From Dysidea avara (taxonomy: Eukaryota > Porifera > Demospongiae > Dictyoceratida > Dysideidae), in NCBI RefSeq assembly GCF_963678975.1, contig NC_089284.1, forward strand, positions 867,001 to 931,000: 64,000 nucleotides of DNA. Reading direction: 5' to 3'. How positions within the stretch are numbered: the stretch's first letter is position 1; every line of letters starts with the position of its first letter. Made by a program: the position numbers and the translations under genes. Below the pieces are notes generated by a model. That model worked only from the letters and a program-made list of their open reading frames with translations, was not told the origin of the DNA and ran no database searches. Shown piece after piece: positions 25,701 to 51,041 of this stretch.

Positions 25701-26315
25701 TCTCACAGAAAGCTTGTGTGCCAGTAAGCCTCCAAAGTACATACTCAAACTTTGTCCAATTGCAGCTGAAGAAAACACCCATGGAGCATCAACACCTCTG
25801 AGACGCACAGGATGGGAATGATTCCTGATATACGAGATGATGTAGGGTGCCATATTGGAATAGGTGTATATTGTACCCAGTGTTAGGTGTACTAGGACCC
25901 CACCAATCAGTGATGAGATGGCCATAGCCCTTTTCTTTGTCCTCCAAGAGATTGCCATTCCGTGAAGTCACAACTAATCGACACCACTTTATTAACACAG
26001 TCTGTAATGAACAAAATGGAATAGTCACTCCAGTTGATAAGAACATTACCTATAACACTACCGTGCCGCGGACAAATCAACGAAAATATTAATTATACAC
26101 TGTGTATCGAAATAACGAGTGCAGTAGCAGAACAATAAAAATAATAGCCAGTACAGCAAATCACTAAACCACATCTGAATACTTACTTCTGAGTGTACTT
26201 TCTTGCTTCTTTCTCGTCATAGAACTGCAAAAGGACGTACAAATAAAATGCACAACAACAACTTGTAACCCACCAACTCTGGCGGGCCACGATGCTCTGG
26301 CCTTCCCGAAGCCAT
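22789..26315 (-). CDS. BUD23: 18S rRNA (guanine-N7) methyltransferase BUD23/WBSCR22
   Basis: BUD23, with TRMT112, methylates a guanosine of 18S rRNA and is needed for small-subunit export. Twelve exons can be traced: 26315-26274 ([14 protein letters not shown]), 26224-26187 ([12 protein letters not shown]), 24062-23952 ([16 protein letters not shown]...YLLDIG), 23903-23821 ([10 protein letters not shown], the SAM-binding glycine motif, then HYWVGVDIS), 23717-23621 ([18 protein letters not shown]), 23574-23478 ([11 protein letters not shown]), 23431-23381 ([15 protein letters not shown]), 23329-23244 ([18 protein letters not shown]), 23200-23152 (IFLCLFTAG), 23102-23041, 22992-22900 ([17 protein letters not shown]) and 22843-22789 ([13 protein letters not shown], stop). 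GT-AG sites and phases agree throughout. The basic C-terminal tail is typical of the family. Intron 2 (26186-24063) contains an intronless MFS transporter on the same strand. The start codon is 125 bp from that of divergent DNAJC30. Confidence 0.96.
24291..25958 (-). CDS. MFS transporter, monocarboxylate/oxalate-formate antiporter-like, nested in BUD23 intron 2
   Basis: A single open frame of 555 codons. The N-terminal segment [20 protein letters not shown] resembles the first helix of OxlT-like and L-lactate-transporter-like MFS proteins. About twelve hydrophobic helices are seen in two groups of six, with a long hydrophilic loop (about residues 225-355) between them, as in MCT-type carriers. 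The motif-A-like region between helices 2 and 3 reads [11 protein letters not shown], and that between helices 8 and 9 [17 protein letters not shown]. It is therefore probably a plasma-membrane small-anion or monocarboxylate carrier; the substrate is unknown. It lies on the same strand between BUD23 exons 2 and 3 and has no visible introns, which suggests either a retrocopy or an ancient nested gene. Its own promoter would have to lie within about 230 bp of intron upstream. No premature stop or frameshift is present. Confidence 0.88.
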   Translation of the reverse strand: MAISWRTKKRAMAISSLIGGVLVHLTLGTIYTYSNMAPYIISYIRNHSHPVRLRGVDAPWVFSSAAIGQSLSMYFGGLLAHKLSVRLATASGCVTLVCGIMLSYITIKVSYWVFLVTYGIMYGVGAGLAYVGPLYCVIRWFPNHKGLVNGLVVAGYGSGALIFSFVQSAYINPNNLSPSKNCPHHSNEKYFDNESLLRKVPYSFLLLGGIYFVIQLVGCMMIFEPRKSPNGRNPVICCDGTVDPEMDAMISPDSPTAVDIAVSSSCSGYSSIPIDASYKSQKSDASFLDSVAGQSNQALLPSNGTHFPLGTKSPQYLLVNDSYEQKKAREETLHSESVHPDNQHLLKPVPDQMEPVSLRPIELLKDVNFYLLWFMFLLNTEAVIYVTSVSKIFGETFIGSDRFLTAVISASSGFNAAGRILWGLVSDRVSFKFAMVIMTALATAFLSTFYFSSLVDSRSMYFIWLCMIYLCLGGNYSLFPTATCQLFGPRHMAANYGLLFTAHAVSAVTGAVLSSSFSKSAGWFGSFITVAGFSCMGFLLSLVIRERKILRLSHH

Positions 26316-26440
26316 GGTCACGTGCGGAAATAAAAAGAGGTGGTCACTTGTTAGAGAAAGAGAAAGTAAGGTTGCAGCGAGGGTTGCATTTGGTTTGTAC
26401 AATGGTATCTCGATGTGGTTCGCCACATGTGTTGTGAATA
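26316..26440. promoter_or_regulatory. Divergent promoter between BUD23 and DNAJC30
   Basis: 125 bp separate the BUD23 ATG (26315, minus) and the DNAJC30 ATG (26441, plus). No TATA box is seen. A cacgtg E-box-like string lies at about 26319. The same two genes are head-to-head in human, so the shared promoter arrangement appears conserved. Function is inferred from position. Confidence 0.65.
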
Positions 26441-27097
26441 ATGCAGTTCGTTATGTGCCTGAAGGGACCATGGAGCACCACTTACATGTCCACGTGCTAC
26501 CCCACTGGTCGGAGTACCCTAGTTGGAAGGCTATGCTATTCTACACTTTATCATAATGCTGATAAAGACTTTTACTCCATTTTGGAGGTGCCTCGTAAGG
26601 CCACACAAGCTCAGATCAAATCAGCTTACTACAAACTCTCAATGAAATATCACCCAGATAAAAATCAAGGGAACAGAGAGGCTCATAGAAAGTTTGTCGA
26701 AATAGGTGAGGCGTATGCAGCACTAGGGCAGATTGAGTCAAGAAGGAAGTACGATATAGAGTTGGGGTTTACACATCCACAAGTCAGGTCTTCATCAGTG
26801 CAGAGACAAAAATTTACATATACTCCACCGCCAAATGCATCTCATGGGCCACAGTTCAATTTTGATGAGTTCTACAAGGCACATTATGGCCACACTAAAC
26901 ACTGGAAGAGACAACAGCAATGGGAGGCTCAACAAAAGACTGAGGTGAAGCAAACACCAAGAGTAACTGGTGTTCCTCCACACTTGTGGTTTGCTCTGGC
27001 ATTCACCACAGTGTCAGTAATAGTTGTTGTATTGGGTGGCATTGCTACAGTAGGTATTGTAACAGTAACAATAATCAGAAAGATATTTTCACAATAA
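26441..27097 (+). CDS. DNAJC30: J-domain protein DNAJC30
   Basis: A single-exon ORF of 218 codons. The N-terminal ~40 residues are rich in Ser, Thr and Arg with almost no acidic residues, like a mitochondrial presequence. A J domain follows at about residues 42-105, with the sequence DFYSILEVPRKATQAQIKSA and the HPD motif at residues 71-73 that stimulates Hsp70 ATPase. A single hydrophobic segment near residues 180-208 precedes a short basic tail. Length, intronless structure, J domain near the N-terminus and one C-terminal membrane helix match vertebrate DNAJC30, an inner-membrane mitochondrial factor linked to ATP synthase and complex I repair. Its position between BUD23 (head-to-head) and VPS37 (tail-to-tail) is the same as in human. 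The AATAAA at 27093-27098 overlaps the stop codon, and the VPS37 stop is only 67 bp away. Confidence 0.93.
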   Translation: MQFVMCLKGPWSTTYMSTCYPTGRSTLVGRLCYSTLYHNADKDFYSILEVPRKATQAQIKSAYYKLSMKYHPDKNQGNREAHRKFVEIGEAYAALGQIESRRKYDIELGFTHPQVRSSSVQRQKFTYTPPPNASHGPQFNFDEFYKAHYGHTKHWKRQQQWEAQQKTEVKQTPRVTGVPPHLWFALAFTTVSVIVVVLGGIATVGIVTVTIIRKIFSQ

Positions 27098-27164
27098 AAA
27101 AACTGACACTGCACTTTATTATTTTATATTATAAAATGTCTGTATAGTTTCTAATTTATACCTA

Positions 27165-30100
27165 CTATCGATATCCTCCCCCATAATAAGGTTGGTAGGG
27201 TGGCCTTGCAGGTTGTTGGGGATAACCAGGTGGTCTGTAACCAGCTGCAGGTTGCGGCCTGTATCCAGGTTGATAACTAGGTTGTGGTGGTGGCCTATAT
27301 CCAGGCTGTGGTGGATAACCAGGCTGTTGTGGGTACCCAGGAGGTCGGTAGCCAGTTTGCTGAGGATATGACACAGGTGGCTGATAAGCAGACCTTGTTG
27401 ACGGTGGCTGATAAGCAGGCCTTGTTGACGGTGGCTGATAAGCAGGCCTTGTTGACGGTGGCTGATAAGCAGGCCTTGTTGACGGTGGCTGATAAACAGG
27501 TCTTGCTGATGGAGGGTATGATCCTGGAGGGGGCTGATAACTTGGTCTAGGTGGTGCTGGTTGTTGATATTGTGGTGGATGTGTGTATGGTGCTCCTTGT
27601 GTTGTTGCTGCTACTGGTGACTGTGGCTGGTAAGGTGGTTGTTGAACTGGAGCTGGTTGGGGATTATTGTCTCCAGGGATGGTATTTGCTCTGGGAGAAG
27701 CTGTTGGCATGTTCCCACGGGTGGTGCTTCGATAGGGTGCAGGAATCTTGGGTGGTGCAGAACGTCTTGGAGGAATTTTCGGAGCAGTCTGGTGCAACAA
27801 TTCATCCATCTTTTCAACTTTAACCTTCCTCAACCAATAGCTAGCTCTAGACTGAAGATACTGATCCAAAAATTGCTCTTCATTCATTTTAGATGATAGA
27901 AAAGCTTCTCCAATCTCCTAAAAACAGTACAGTGGATGTCGTCATTAATACTGTACAATTATAGTGTTATACCTCAGTTTGATTTTCAAGATCACTAACT
28001 GACTTTTGTAGATCTGTGAAGATTTTTTCGTTATCCATCTTTTTAGCCAATTCAGCTGCAGTAATATTAGTGTATGCAGGTCCACACAAACTAGCAGTAC
28101 TTACTCAGTTCGTTGTAATACTGCTTGTATGTGTCCAACAAATTCTTCACCTCAGACTGTGCAGTTAATAGTTCATTCTGCAGGTTCTCAAGCTTTGGCT
28201 TGTGCTCCAAGTTATCTGTAGCTAACTTCTTGTTCTCAGTAGAAGTAGACTGCTTCTTCTCCAGCAGTTCTTTAAGCTAAATGGAACACAGCATGTTGGT
28301 CTCATCTGTGGTTGTTTACTATGTTTTGTTAAGACATGCTGATTTCTACATAATTTAGAAACCCCAAGGATGATGTGGACAAGGGATACCTGCAAATTAA
28401 TTGCCAATGTTGCAGGCCAAGGTACTGTTGTGGGTAATCAAGACCACATTGTTTGAGGAGCTCTAAATTGTATAGAAGAAACCTTGTCAGCACACTCTAA
28501 TGTTGGGAAGTGAAACACATAAAGAGCAAGGGGAAGTAGCAAACCACAAAGTCTTCTAGCTGCTAGGGTGCAGCTAGCAGGCTATTTAGTTTTAGGGTTT
28601 GCCTATGCTCGTTTGATAAATTCAGAAAATTTATGCATAGTACTTTATAGATCACAGAGAGACTATTCATTTACATTTTTTCAATACCACCAAAAAAAAA
28701 CAGAACCCTCAAATACACACATACATTGTTGATAACTGTTCATACAATGTCACGATATGTACAGTATAATAGATAGCAACGCACATGAAGCATAAACTAG
28801 TTGTAACCTTTATGATCATTCAAATTTTGAGAAGGCCTAGAGCTTATGTGGAAGGCAACGTGACCTCTTCAATATCTACTTCTCACTGTCAAGGATCATG
28901 GGAAGCACTGTTTACTAAGAGATCATACAACTGCAAAACTGTTTCACTGTGATTCATTTGGACTACACAGCACTAGCATTGGTATGGGTGTAACTAATCA
29001 CTGGACTGGAACACTGGACTGACATATTTTTGGTTTTACACATTCTGAGGTTGGTTTTATTGAGTCTTGATAGCTAAGGACCTTCAGAATAGTTGCAGTC
29101 TACTACTAAAATGATAAATGTGAGGAGTGGAGTAAGCAAAAACTGACTTCTACCACTACTTGTTATGCTCTACAGCATTTATATACTTACTTGAAATATA
29201 CTTACTTGAACTAAATATCTCAGACCCCTGGGACTCCACCTATCCTTCCTAGGACAATCTATTGTAGCTAAATTGTTCCTACATGTAATATACAAACTCA
29301 TTGCACAACTGTAGAGTTTTTCTGCTATCATGATTAGTCCTTATATGTGCTGGTTAGCATACTATAACATGTGACCAAATTTATTAGCATTGTACAAGCT
29401 TGCTACTATCTCCAAGACAATATCGTTGGTTAACCATAACTAGCATATTCCCTACAGCATACTGATAAGGAGTATAGGTATAGCTATGTACTGTAGAAGA
29501 GCATAGTTAATAGATGTGAAATCACTAGAAGTAAGTTTTTGCTTACTCCACTCCTCATACTCATCATTTTAGTTGTGGACTGCAACTATTCTGAAGGCCC
29601 TTGACTAGCAAGACTCAATAAAACCAACTTCAGAATGTGTAAAAACCAAAAATATGTCAGTCCAGTAGTCCAGTGATTAGTTGCACCCCATTGGTACCTA
29701 CCCTATGTGCAGAGTCAGGTTACACACTTTTTAGTTTCTGCCATCACTATCATACAGGATTATGTAAATTTCTACATGACATTTAACAACAAAAAGAATG
29801 ATTTTGTATGTATTGTATTTAGTGGATTTGTACACATTGCATTGAATGAAAGCCAACACCATTTATACAAGTTACTATATAGCAAGGATTCCAGTAAAAT
29901 TGAACCAACAAAAGGTGCACACTTTATGGCACTCCAGTTAATTTTTTGATGTACTCTATGCTAATACAAGCTGTAAAGCAATGTCATCAAGTACATGACA
30001 ACAAGTACTTTCAATATTGCAAGGCATTGGCCTGGTAATAACAAGGTTCCTGGTTCACTGCCCGTGTGGGAATTGCTACTTGAGCAAGAAATTTTACTCC

Positions 30101-30583
30101 CATTGGTCTCAGCCTAGCCAGCTATAAAACTGGAAAATGTTGCATATCATATTGTCCGGGAAAACTAAAGAGCAGCCAAAGCTATCACCCCTGCCACACA
30201 CAACACACCAAGATACCCAGCATCAAGTTTGATTTAAAGCCATGAAGTTTGCTGCCAAGAAGTATACATTTCAACATGGTTGTAACATAGATTATATAAG
30301 TAGGGAATCTATATATGGTTGTAAGGGGTATATAAAAAAAATTTACCCGTACCCAGCCTGCTACAATACATACCCGTGGCACATTTAAGTTCATTATCAA
30401 CTCGTGTAGAGACGCCACATCATCCAACACGGCACGTAACTCTGGCATGCTCATTTCGTCTAAAGTACTGCGTAATCCCGTGACCTGTAGGTCTGATGAT
30501 GAAGTGGAATTTTGCGATAAGGAGGGTCCTGATACTGCCCTCTTTCTAGGAACAGGAGCTGGTCTTGGCATTGACATCGACAT
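27165..30583 (-). CDS. VPS37: ESCRT-I subunit VPS37 (proline-rich, B/C/D-like)
   Basis: VPS37 is the coiled-coil subunit of ESCRT-I, which sorts ubiquitinated cargo into multivesicular bodies. Exons on the minus strand: 30583-30374 (LDEMSMPELRAVLDDV), 28276-28105 (LKELLEKK, KPKLENLQNELLTAQSEVK), 28055-27973 (AELAKKMDNEKIF) and 27917-27165 (EEQFLDQYLQSRASYWLRKV then a long tail). The middle exons form the Mod(r) domain; the segment FLDQYLQSRASYWLRKVKVE is its hallmark C-terminal helix. The last ~190 residues are extremely rich in Pro, Gln and Tyr, with a tandem YQPPSTRPA unit coded by a 27-bp minisatellite (27380-27500). Such tails occur in vertebrate VPS37B/C/D. Introns contain a 704-bp foldback transposon. 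Convergent with DNAJC30; divergent from CFAP251 with 310 bp between ATGs. The exact vertebrate paralogue cannot be assigned. Confidence 0.93.
27375..27500. repeat. 27-bp coding minisatellite in VPS37
   Basis: The unit ggctgataagcaggcc...ttgacggt is repeated four to five times, coding the YQPPSTRPA repeat on the minus strand. The middle copies are identical. Confidence 0.93.
28986..29689. mobile_element. Long-foldback element in a VPS37 intron (704 bp)
   Basis: Inverted arms of roughly 180 bp (for example gagtggagtaagcaaaaact / agtttttgcttactccactc) flanked by attggtat (28978-28985) and attggtac (29690-29697), seven of eight matching. No coding capacity. Confidence 0.82.
29975..30130 (+). repeat. 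Possible tRNA-derived SINE remnant
   Basis: Contains ggcattggcctggtaa followed by aaggttcctggttcactgcc, which resembles the anticodon stem and B box of a tRNA-derived SINE, then a non-tRNA body. No second copy in this window. Confidence 0.4.
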
Positions 30584-30893
30584 TATAGTTTCATGGAACT
30601 CTTGTCCTCAACTCAGTCAACTCCAAATTGCTGTGAAAATCACTATACACAATCTAGACGCCGGATACAGGAAACTCGCACGGTAAGCCGGATATTCAAA
30701 GTCTCTAGTATCACTGAAATTGCTATGGTAACAAGTAATTCTTGATAACAAAATAGTAAGTTTGTATCCTTACTATTATTCAAGGAATGTTAGTTCTTTG
30801 TTGTTGTTTTTTATCACCGTAACTTCAAGAGCTCATTATGAAACTAGAAATGTGGTTACGTATTGTTATGGTGAGTATTACTTAGAAATATAG
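30584..30893. promoter_or_regulatory. Divergent spacer between VPS37 and CFAP251
   Basis: 310 bp between the VPS37 start (30583, minus) and the CFAP251 start (30894, plus), with no other gene. Both 5' UTRs and promoters must lie here. No core element is recognisable by eye. Confidence 0.5.
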
Positions 30894-40749
<9,856 letters not shown>

Positions 40750-40829
40750 CAATGAAGAGAGCTGAAATAACCATCTAATAATTTAATGTGATAATGCAAA
40801 CAAATATAATAACAGATGGATATATGTAG

Positions 40830-41743
40830 TCATAATCTCTTAATTCTTTTCTTGTTTTCTCTGCAGCAAATGCTGAATAAATTGTCTTCAATAGTACTGT
40901 CTCTAATATTTTCTTTGTCAGGGAATAAACATCGTCTGACATCATCATGTGAGGGATCACTAGTGTAACTAGTGGTGTCATCTCTCAGTCTGAGTCTATC
41001 AAAATTTAATAGTTCTATTGTAGAAGGTGATTGGGTAGATAGGATGGATGGTAAGCTGTAATACAGTGGTAAACTGGAGTTGTGTAGGGGAGTTAGTACA
41101 CTTCTACCAGTAGAATTAGTTAAGTGTGGTGTAACTGTAGCAGCCATGGGGACATAATTTTCCTGAAAAAGATTAAAGTAATTTACACACAATGATTCCA
41201 AACTTACTTTACTGGTGATGTATTTTGCTTTCATTTTTCGCAAGTGAGTTTTACATTTCTTCATGAAGTATGGATCTTGGGTAATCACGTGGTACCAGCA
41301 AGAGTTGACCTGCTGACATCTGGCCAAGCAGAAATAAGCATAAACAACAAGAGAGTATCAGCCAAACGGCTACGAAATAAAGTACAATAACTACCGATAA
41401 CTACTTACAAGTAACTATTAAACGCGAGATTTTTAAAGAATGATCATTGCAAGTATAACAAAGATTAGTACCTGCAAAGTTCACTAGCATTGAGGTAGGA
41501 TAAGATCATAGCTCGTAATTCTGGTGGCAATCTTGATAAAATATCTAGGTATTTCTTCTCATCAAACTGGGTAGAGGGTTTATCGAATTTTCGCCGACTG
41601 GGGGTCAACCAACATAAAGGAACGCTGGGAGAAAGCTTTGTTTGTCTGTCAGGTATTCTTGATCTTCCAAAAAAGAATGCTCCTTGATGTATAACGGGAG
41701 AGTTCCACCCTCCCCACTGGGTCAACACAGCTGCCGCGCTCAT
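40830..41743 (-). CDS. F-box domain protein
   Basis: Three exons with good GT-AG borders: 41743-41472, 41319-41208 and 41162-40830, together about 239 codons. The first exon ends and the second begins within an F-box: DILSRLPPELRAMILSYLNA, then SELCR-CQQVNSCWYHVI, with the usual spacing of Leu-Pro, Leu and Trp residues. F-box proteins bring substrates to SCF ubiquitin ligases through Skp1. Upstream of the F-box is a Pro/Arg-rich stretch (PSRRKFDKPSTQFDE). The C-terminal half is Ser/Thr-rich without a recognised substrate-binding repeat and ends with a basic KKRIKRL. It starts 148 bp after the stop of the SGSM gene on the same strand, so its promoter probably lies in that gene's 3' UTR. The specific family member is not recognised. 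Confidence 0.8.
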
Positions 41744-41891
41744 CTTCTCCCGCGAAGCCTACACGCATGCGCATTGCAATCCCACAATTAAAAATATTTT
41801 AGCCAATTAACGCTCATCTGTGACTTTGTTTACGATTGACTAGATAGTCTTGGACTAAAAGTACGTTAAATAATTACAGATAATACACATA

Positions 41892-48246
<6,355 letters not shown>

Positions 48247-48434
48247 TGCAAATTTAACGGCAGCTCACATTTAAAGATAGCGCGTCTGAATACAATTAGA
48301 TTTTTGATAACTTACTATAGCGCAAAAGCGAGTGTATGACGTCATGTACTCCCGCAACGTAATGGTCAGTTAACGAATGGTCAGTTGGTAGTATAGTACA
48401 TTGTAATTACAACAAAAAGTACATTAATACAAAT

Positions 48435-51041
48435 TTAAACATCCTCTTCAGTTGAGCTCTCATTGTTATTTAGCTGGCTGAATAGCACTTGATCCTTAGC
48501 ATATTTGTGACAACACGTGGAACAAATGATAGGTACTGAAGACTTATTACGTCCATTACAACAAACTTGGAGTTTTATTAACAGAATTACTACAGATATT
48601 AGCACCACCATACCCACACTGACAAATATGATAATTTGTGTGGTGGATGAACTTGGCTTAGATGTGGATAAACTTGTCATAGTGAAGTTGACTTGTACAG
48701 CATCCTCATCAGGGATGGTCACATTTCTCAACACTGGTTCATATCCAGGAGCTGTCACTGATAGTTGGTAACTGCCAGGTACAAGTAGTCTCCAATATTC
48801 ACCTAATCCTGTACCACTGATACTATGCTCTCTACCAGCTACTATTATTTTGGCATTAGGTATAGCCACACCTTGATTATCCAACACAAATCCTTTTACT
48901 CCTTTGTGTACCTCGTGGATATATGCTAGTAGGGCATCATAATTTTCCTCCCATATGTGAGGTAGGTTAGATGCTCTGGGAAACTTCTGGCAGCCTTGTT
49001 CAATTGTGATCTCAAAACAGTTTGTCTCAGCATAATTGTAGTCTTGCATTCCACCAACCACTATGTACCATGCAGCTCCATTAGTGATACCATCTTCAAA
49101 ATACTCTTTGTCATTAGGACAAGGTGTCCCCAAGTGCATGCGAGGGTGAGCCATTGAATAAGCCAGTGACAACTGACGAAATATATCATCATCTGGACTC
49201 CTGGTATAAACAGGTGTATTACTATTACTGTTGGAACTGTCATAAGGATAGTTGGCCACCAGGGCTCCATTGTGTAGGTTAGCTGACAAAACAAACGGAT
49301 ATTCTTTGACCCATTTCATCACTGCTAATGTTTCTGGTTGTCTTGAGTGTTGATTACGGTGAAGTCTATCAGGAAAATCTCTATTTAAATCTGCTTTATT
49401 AGCATTATTTCTTCCTTTAACACCAGAATAATCTCCCTCATGTGCCACAGCATACCCATCAGGATTCATGGTGGGCATTATATGGATTCTAGTAGTGTCT
49501 ATAAGGTTTGTGATACTTGCCACTCTGGCATAGTTCTCACACAAATACTCTATCAACAGTAATAGTGTTTCTCTGCCAGTCACTTCATTTCCATGCATGT
49601 TAGCTATATATTTGAATTCTGGTTCACCAGGTTCATGTGTACCAGGGTGATCTGATATCTCCATAACCCAAAGATCAATACCTTTCACAGATTTACCAAT
49701 AGAATATAACCTTGTAATACTGGGATACTTAGTAGCATAGGTATGTAAGAAATTATCCAGTTGCTCATTGGAGTGGTGTGAAAAACGAGAAGGCTCAATG
49801 GGCTCGATGTGATTTTGTATGGTCAAACTAAAGTTCTGTATAGTAACAGCTGCATTGGTTACAATAACTCCAGTCACAGTCTTGGGTTTATATCCATCTG
49901 CACTGACAGTAATTGTATAGTTTCCAGCAACAAGGAGTCGCCAGTAATCTCCAAAAGATGCAGACTTTACATCATGGTCAATGCCATCAATGTGGATTGT
50001 AGCATTCTCAATAGGAGCTCCATCAACATCAGCGACAAATCCTGCCACTCCCCTATGTGTCTGCTCAATGAAAGAGATCAGAGCTTCACGATTATTCTCC
50101 CATTCTGTGGACAATTGGTTAGGACGAGGGTACTTACAACAAGATAGTTCAAAGGTAACTTCAAAGCAGTTGCTATGTAAGTAATTGTAGTCTTGCATTC
50201 CACCAGGTACATCATACCAATGAGCTCCATTTGTAATACCATCTTGAAAATCATCACCAGGACAGTTCCGCCCCAGGTGCATCGTGTGATGGGAATGAGA
50301 ATACACTAAAGCCATTTCCCTGAGTATTGCATCATCTGGTGATCTACTATAATAACCAGATATTTGATGTTGGGCGGAATCATCAAACGGATAACTGGCC
50401 ACCACAGAGCCACCATGAAGATTACCTGACAACACAAAAGGATTACTTGTTATCCACTTGATCAATGCTTCGGTTTCTGGTTCACGGGGTCTGTGTCGAG
50501 GTGTCACATCAAACTGATCTGGGAAATCTCTATTCAGGTCAACATCATGAGCATTGTTACGACCTCCTCCATCATCGCAGCTTCCCACTATTGAACGTTC
50601 AAATCCATCTGGATTCATGGAAGGCATTATATAGATATCTGTAGAGTTTATCAAATTACTGACACGAACATCCTCACCATAATGATCACACAAATGTTGT
50701 ATTAGATAAATTACCACCTCTCTGCCTATTGCTTCATCACCGTGCATGTTGGCGACATACTTGAACATTGGTTCCCCAGGTTCTTGTATTGTAGGGTTGT
50801 CTGATATCCTCATCACCCAAAGCTCTCGATTCTCAACTGACCTACCCACTGAAAACAGTTGAGTGATGTGAGGATAAGCATGAGCATAATCATGTAGCAG
50901 TTGTGTCAGACTATCATAGTCATGGTAGCGATCAGATTCAGTTTGCTTCAAAGTTGCTTCAGTCAAAAATAACAATACAGAGTAGAGCAAGCAACATAAA
51001 ATATTTATCTTTGATATTTGCATAATTTCCTCCCTACACAA
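48435..51041 (-). CDS. CPD: Carboxypeptidase D-like, two M14 domains, membrane-anchored, intronless
   Basis: An open frame of 868 codons without introns. Translation more likely starts at the second ATG (51023), giving MQISKINILCCLLYSVLLFL as signal peptide. Domain 1 (about residues 40-330) has HGDE with zinc ligands H100 and E103, NPDG, LNRDFPD, third ligand H209 in NLHGG, and catalytic E298 in FELSCCKYP. A transthyretin-like domain follows (about 332-405). Domain 2 (about 420-710) has H483, E486, H590 and catalytic E681 (ITIEQGCQKFP), then a second transthyretin-like domain and a membrane helix at about 803-826 with a cysteine-containing cytoplasmic tail. Both domains look active. The family removes C-terminal Arg/Lys from peptides processed in the secretory pathway. 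Vertebrate CPD has three M14 domains, the third inactive; here there are two. Start lies in a gene-poor flank; the stop is 188 bp from the SGSM start. A near-identical inverted copy starts at 62833. Confidence 0.93.
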   Translation of the reverse strand: MCREEIMQISKINILCCLLYSVLLFLTEATLKQTESDRYHDYDSLTQLLHDYAHAYPHITQLFSVGRSVENRELWVMRISDNPTIQEPGEPMFKYVANMHGDEAIGREVVIYLIQHLCDHYGEDVRVSNLINSTDIYIMPSMNPDGFERSIVGSCDDGGGRNNAHDVDLNRDFPDQFDVTPRHRPREPETEALIKWITSNPFVLSGNLHGGSVVASYPFDDSAQHQISGYYSRSPDDAILREMALVYSHSHHTMHLGRNCPGDDFQDGITNGAHWYDVPGGMQDYNYLHSNCFEVTFELSCCKYPRPNQLSTEWENNREALISFIEQTHRGVAGFVADVDGAPIENATIHIDGIDHDVKSASFGDYWRLLVAGNYTITVSADGYKPKTVTGVIVTNAAVTIQNFSLTIQNHIEPIEPSRFSHHSNEQLDNFLHTYATKYPSITRLYSIGKSVKGIDLWVMEISDHPGTHEPGEPEFKYIANMHGNEVTGRETLLLLIEYLCENYARVASITNLIDTTRIHIMPTMNPDGYAVAHEGDYSGVKGRNNANKADLNRDFPDRLHRNQHSRQPETLAVMKWVKEYPFVLSANLHNGALVANYPYDSSNSNSNTPVYTRSPDDDIFRQLSLAYSMAHPRMHLGTPCPNDKEYFEDGITNGAAWYIVVGGMQDYNYAETNCFEITIEQGCQKFPRASNLPHIWEENYDALLAYIHEVHKGVKGFVLDNQGVAIPNAKIIVAGREHSISGTGLGEYWRLLVPGSYQLSVTAPGYEPVLRNVTIPDEDAVQVNFTMTSLSTSKPSSSTTQIIIFVSVGMVVLISVVILLIKLQVCCNGRNKSSVPIICSTCCHKYAKDQVLFSQLNNNESSTEEDV

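Noticed and set aside
26217-26426. Separate 69-residue minus-strand protein
   Set aside because: Its middle is BUD23 exon 1 ([14 protein letters not shown]) followed by a good GT donor; the rest is UTR and intron.
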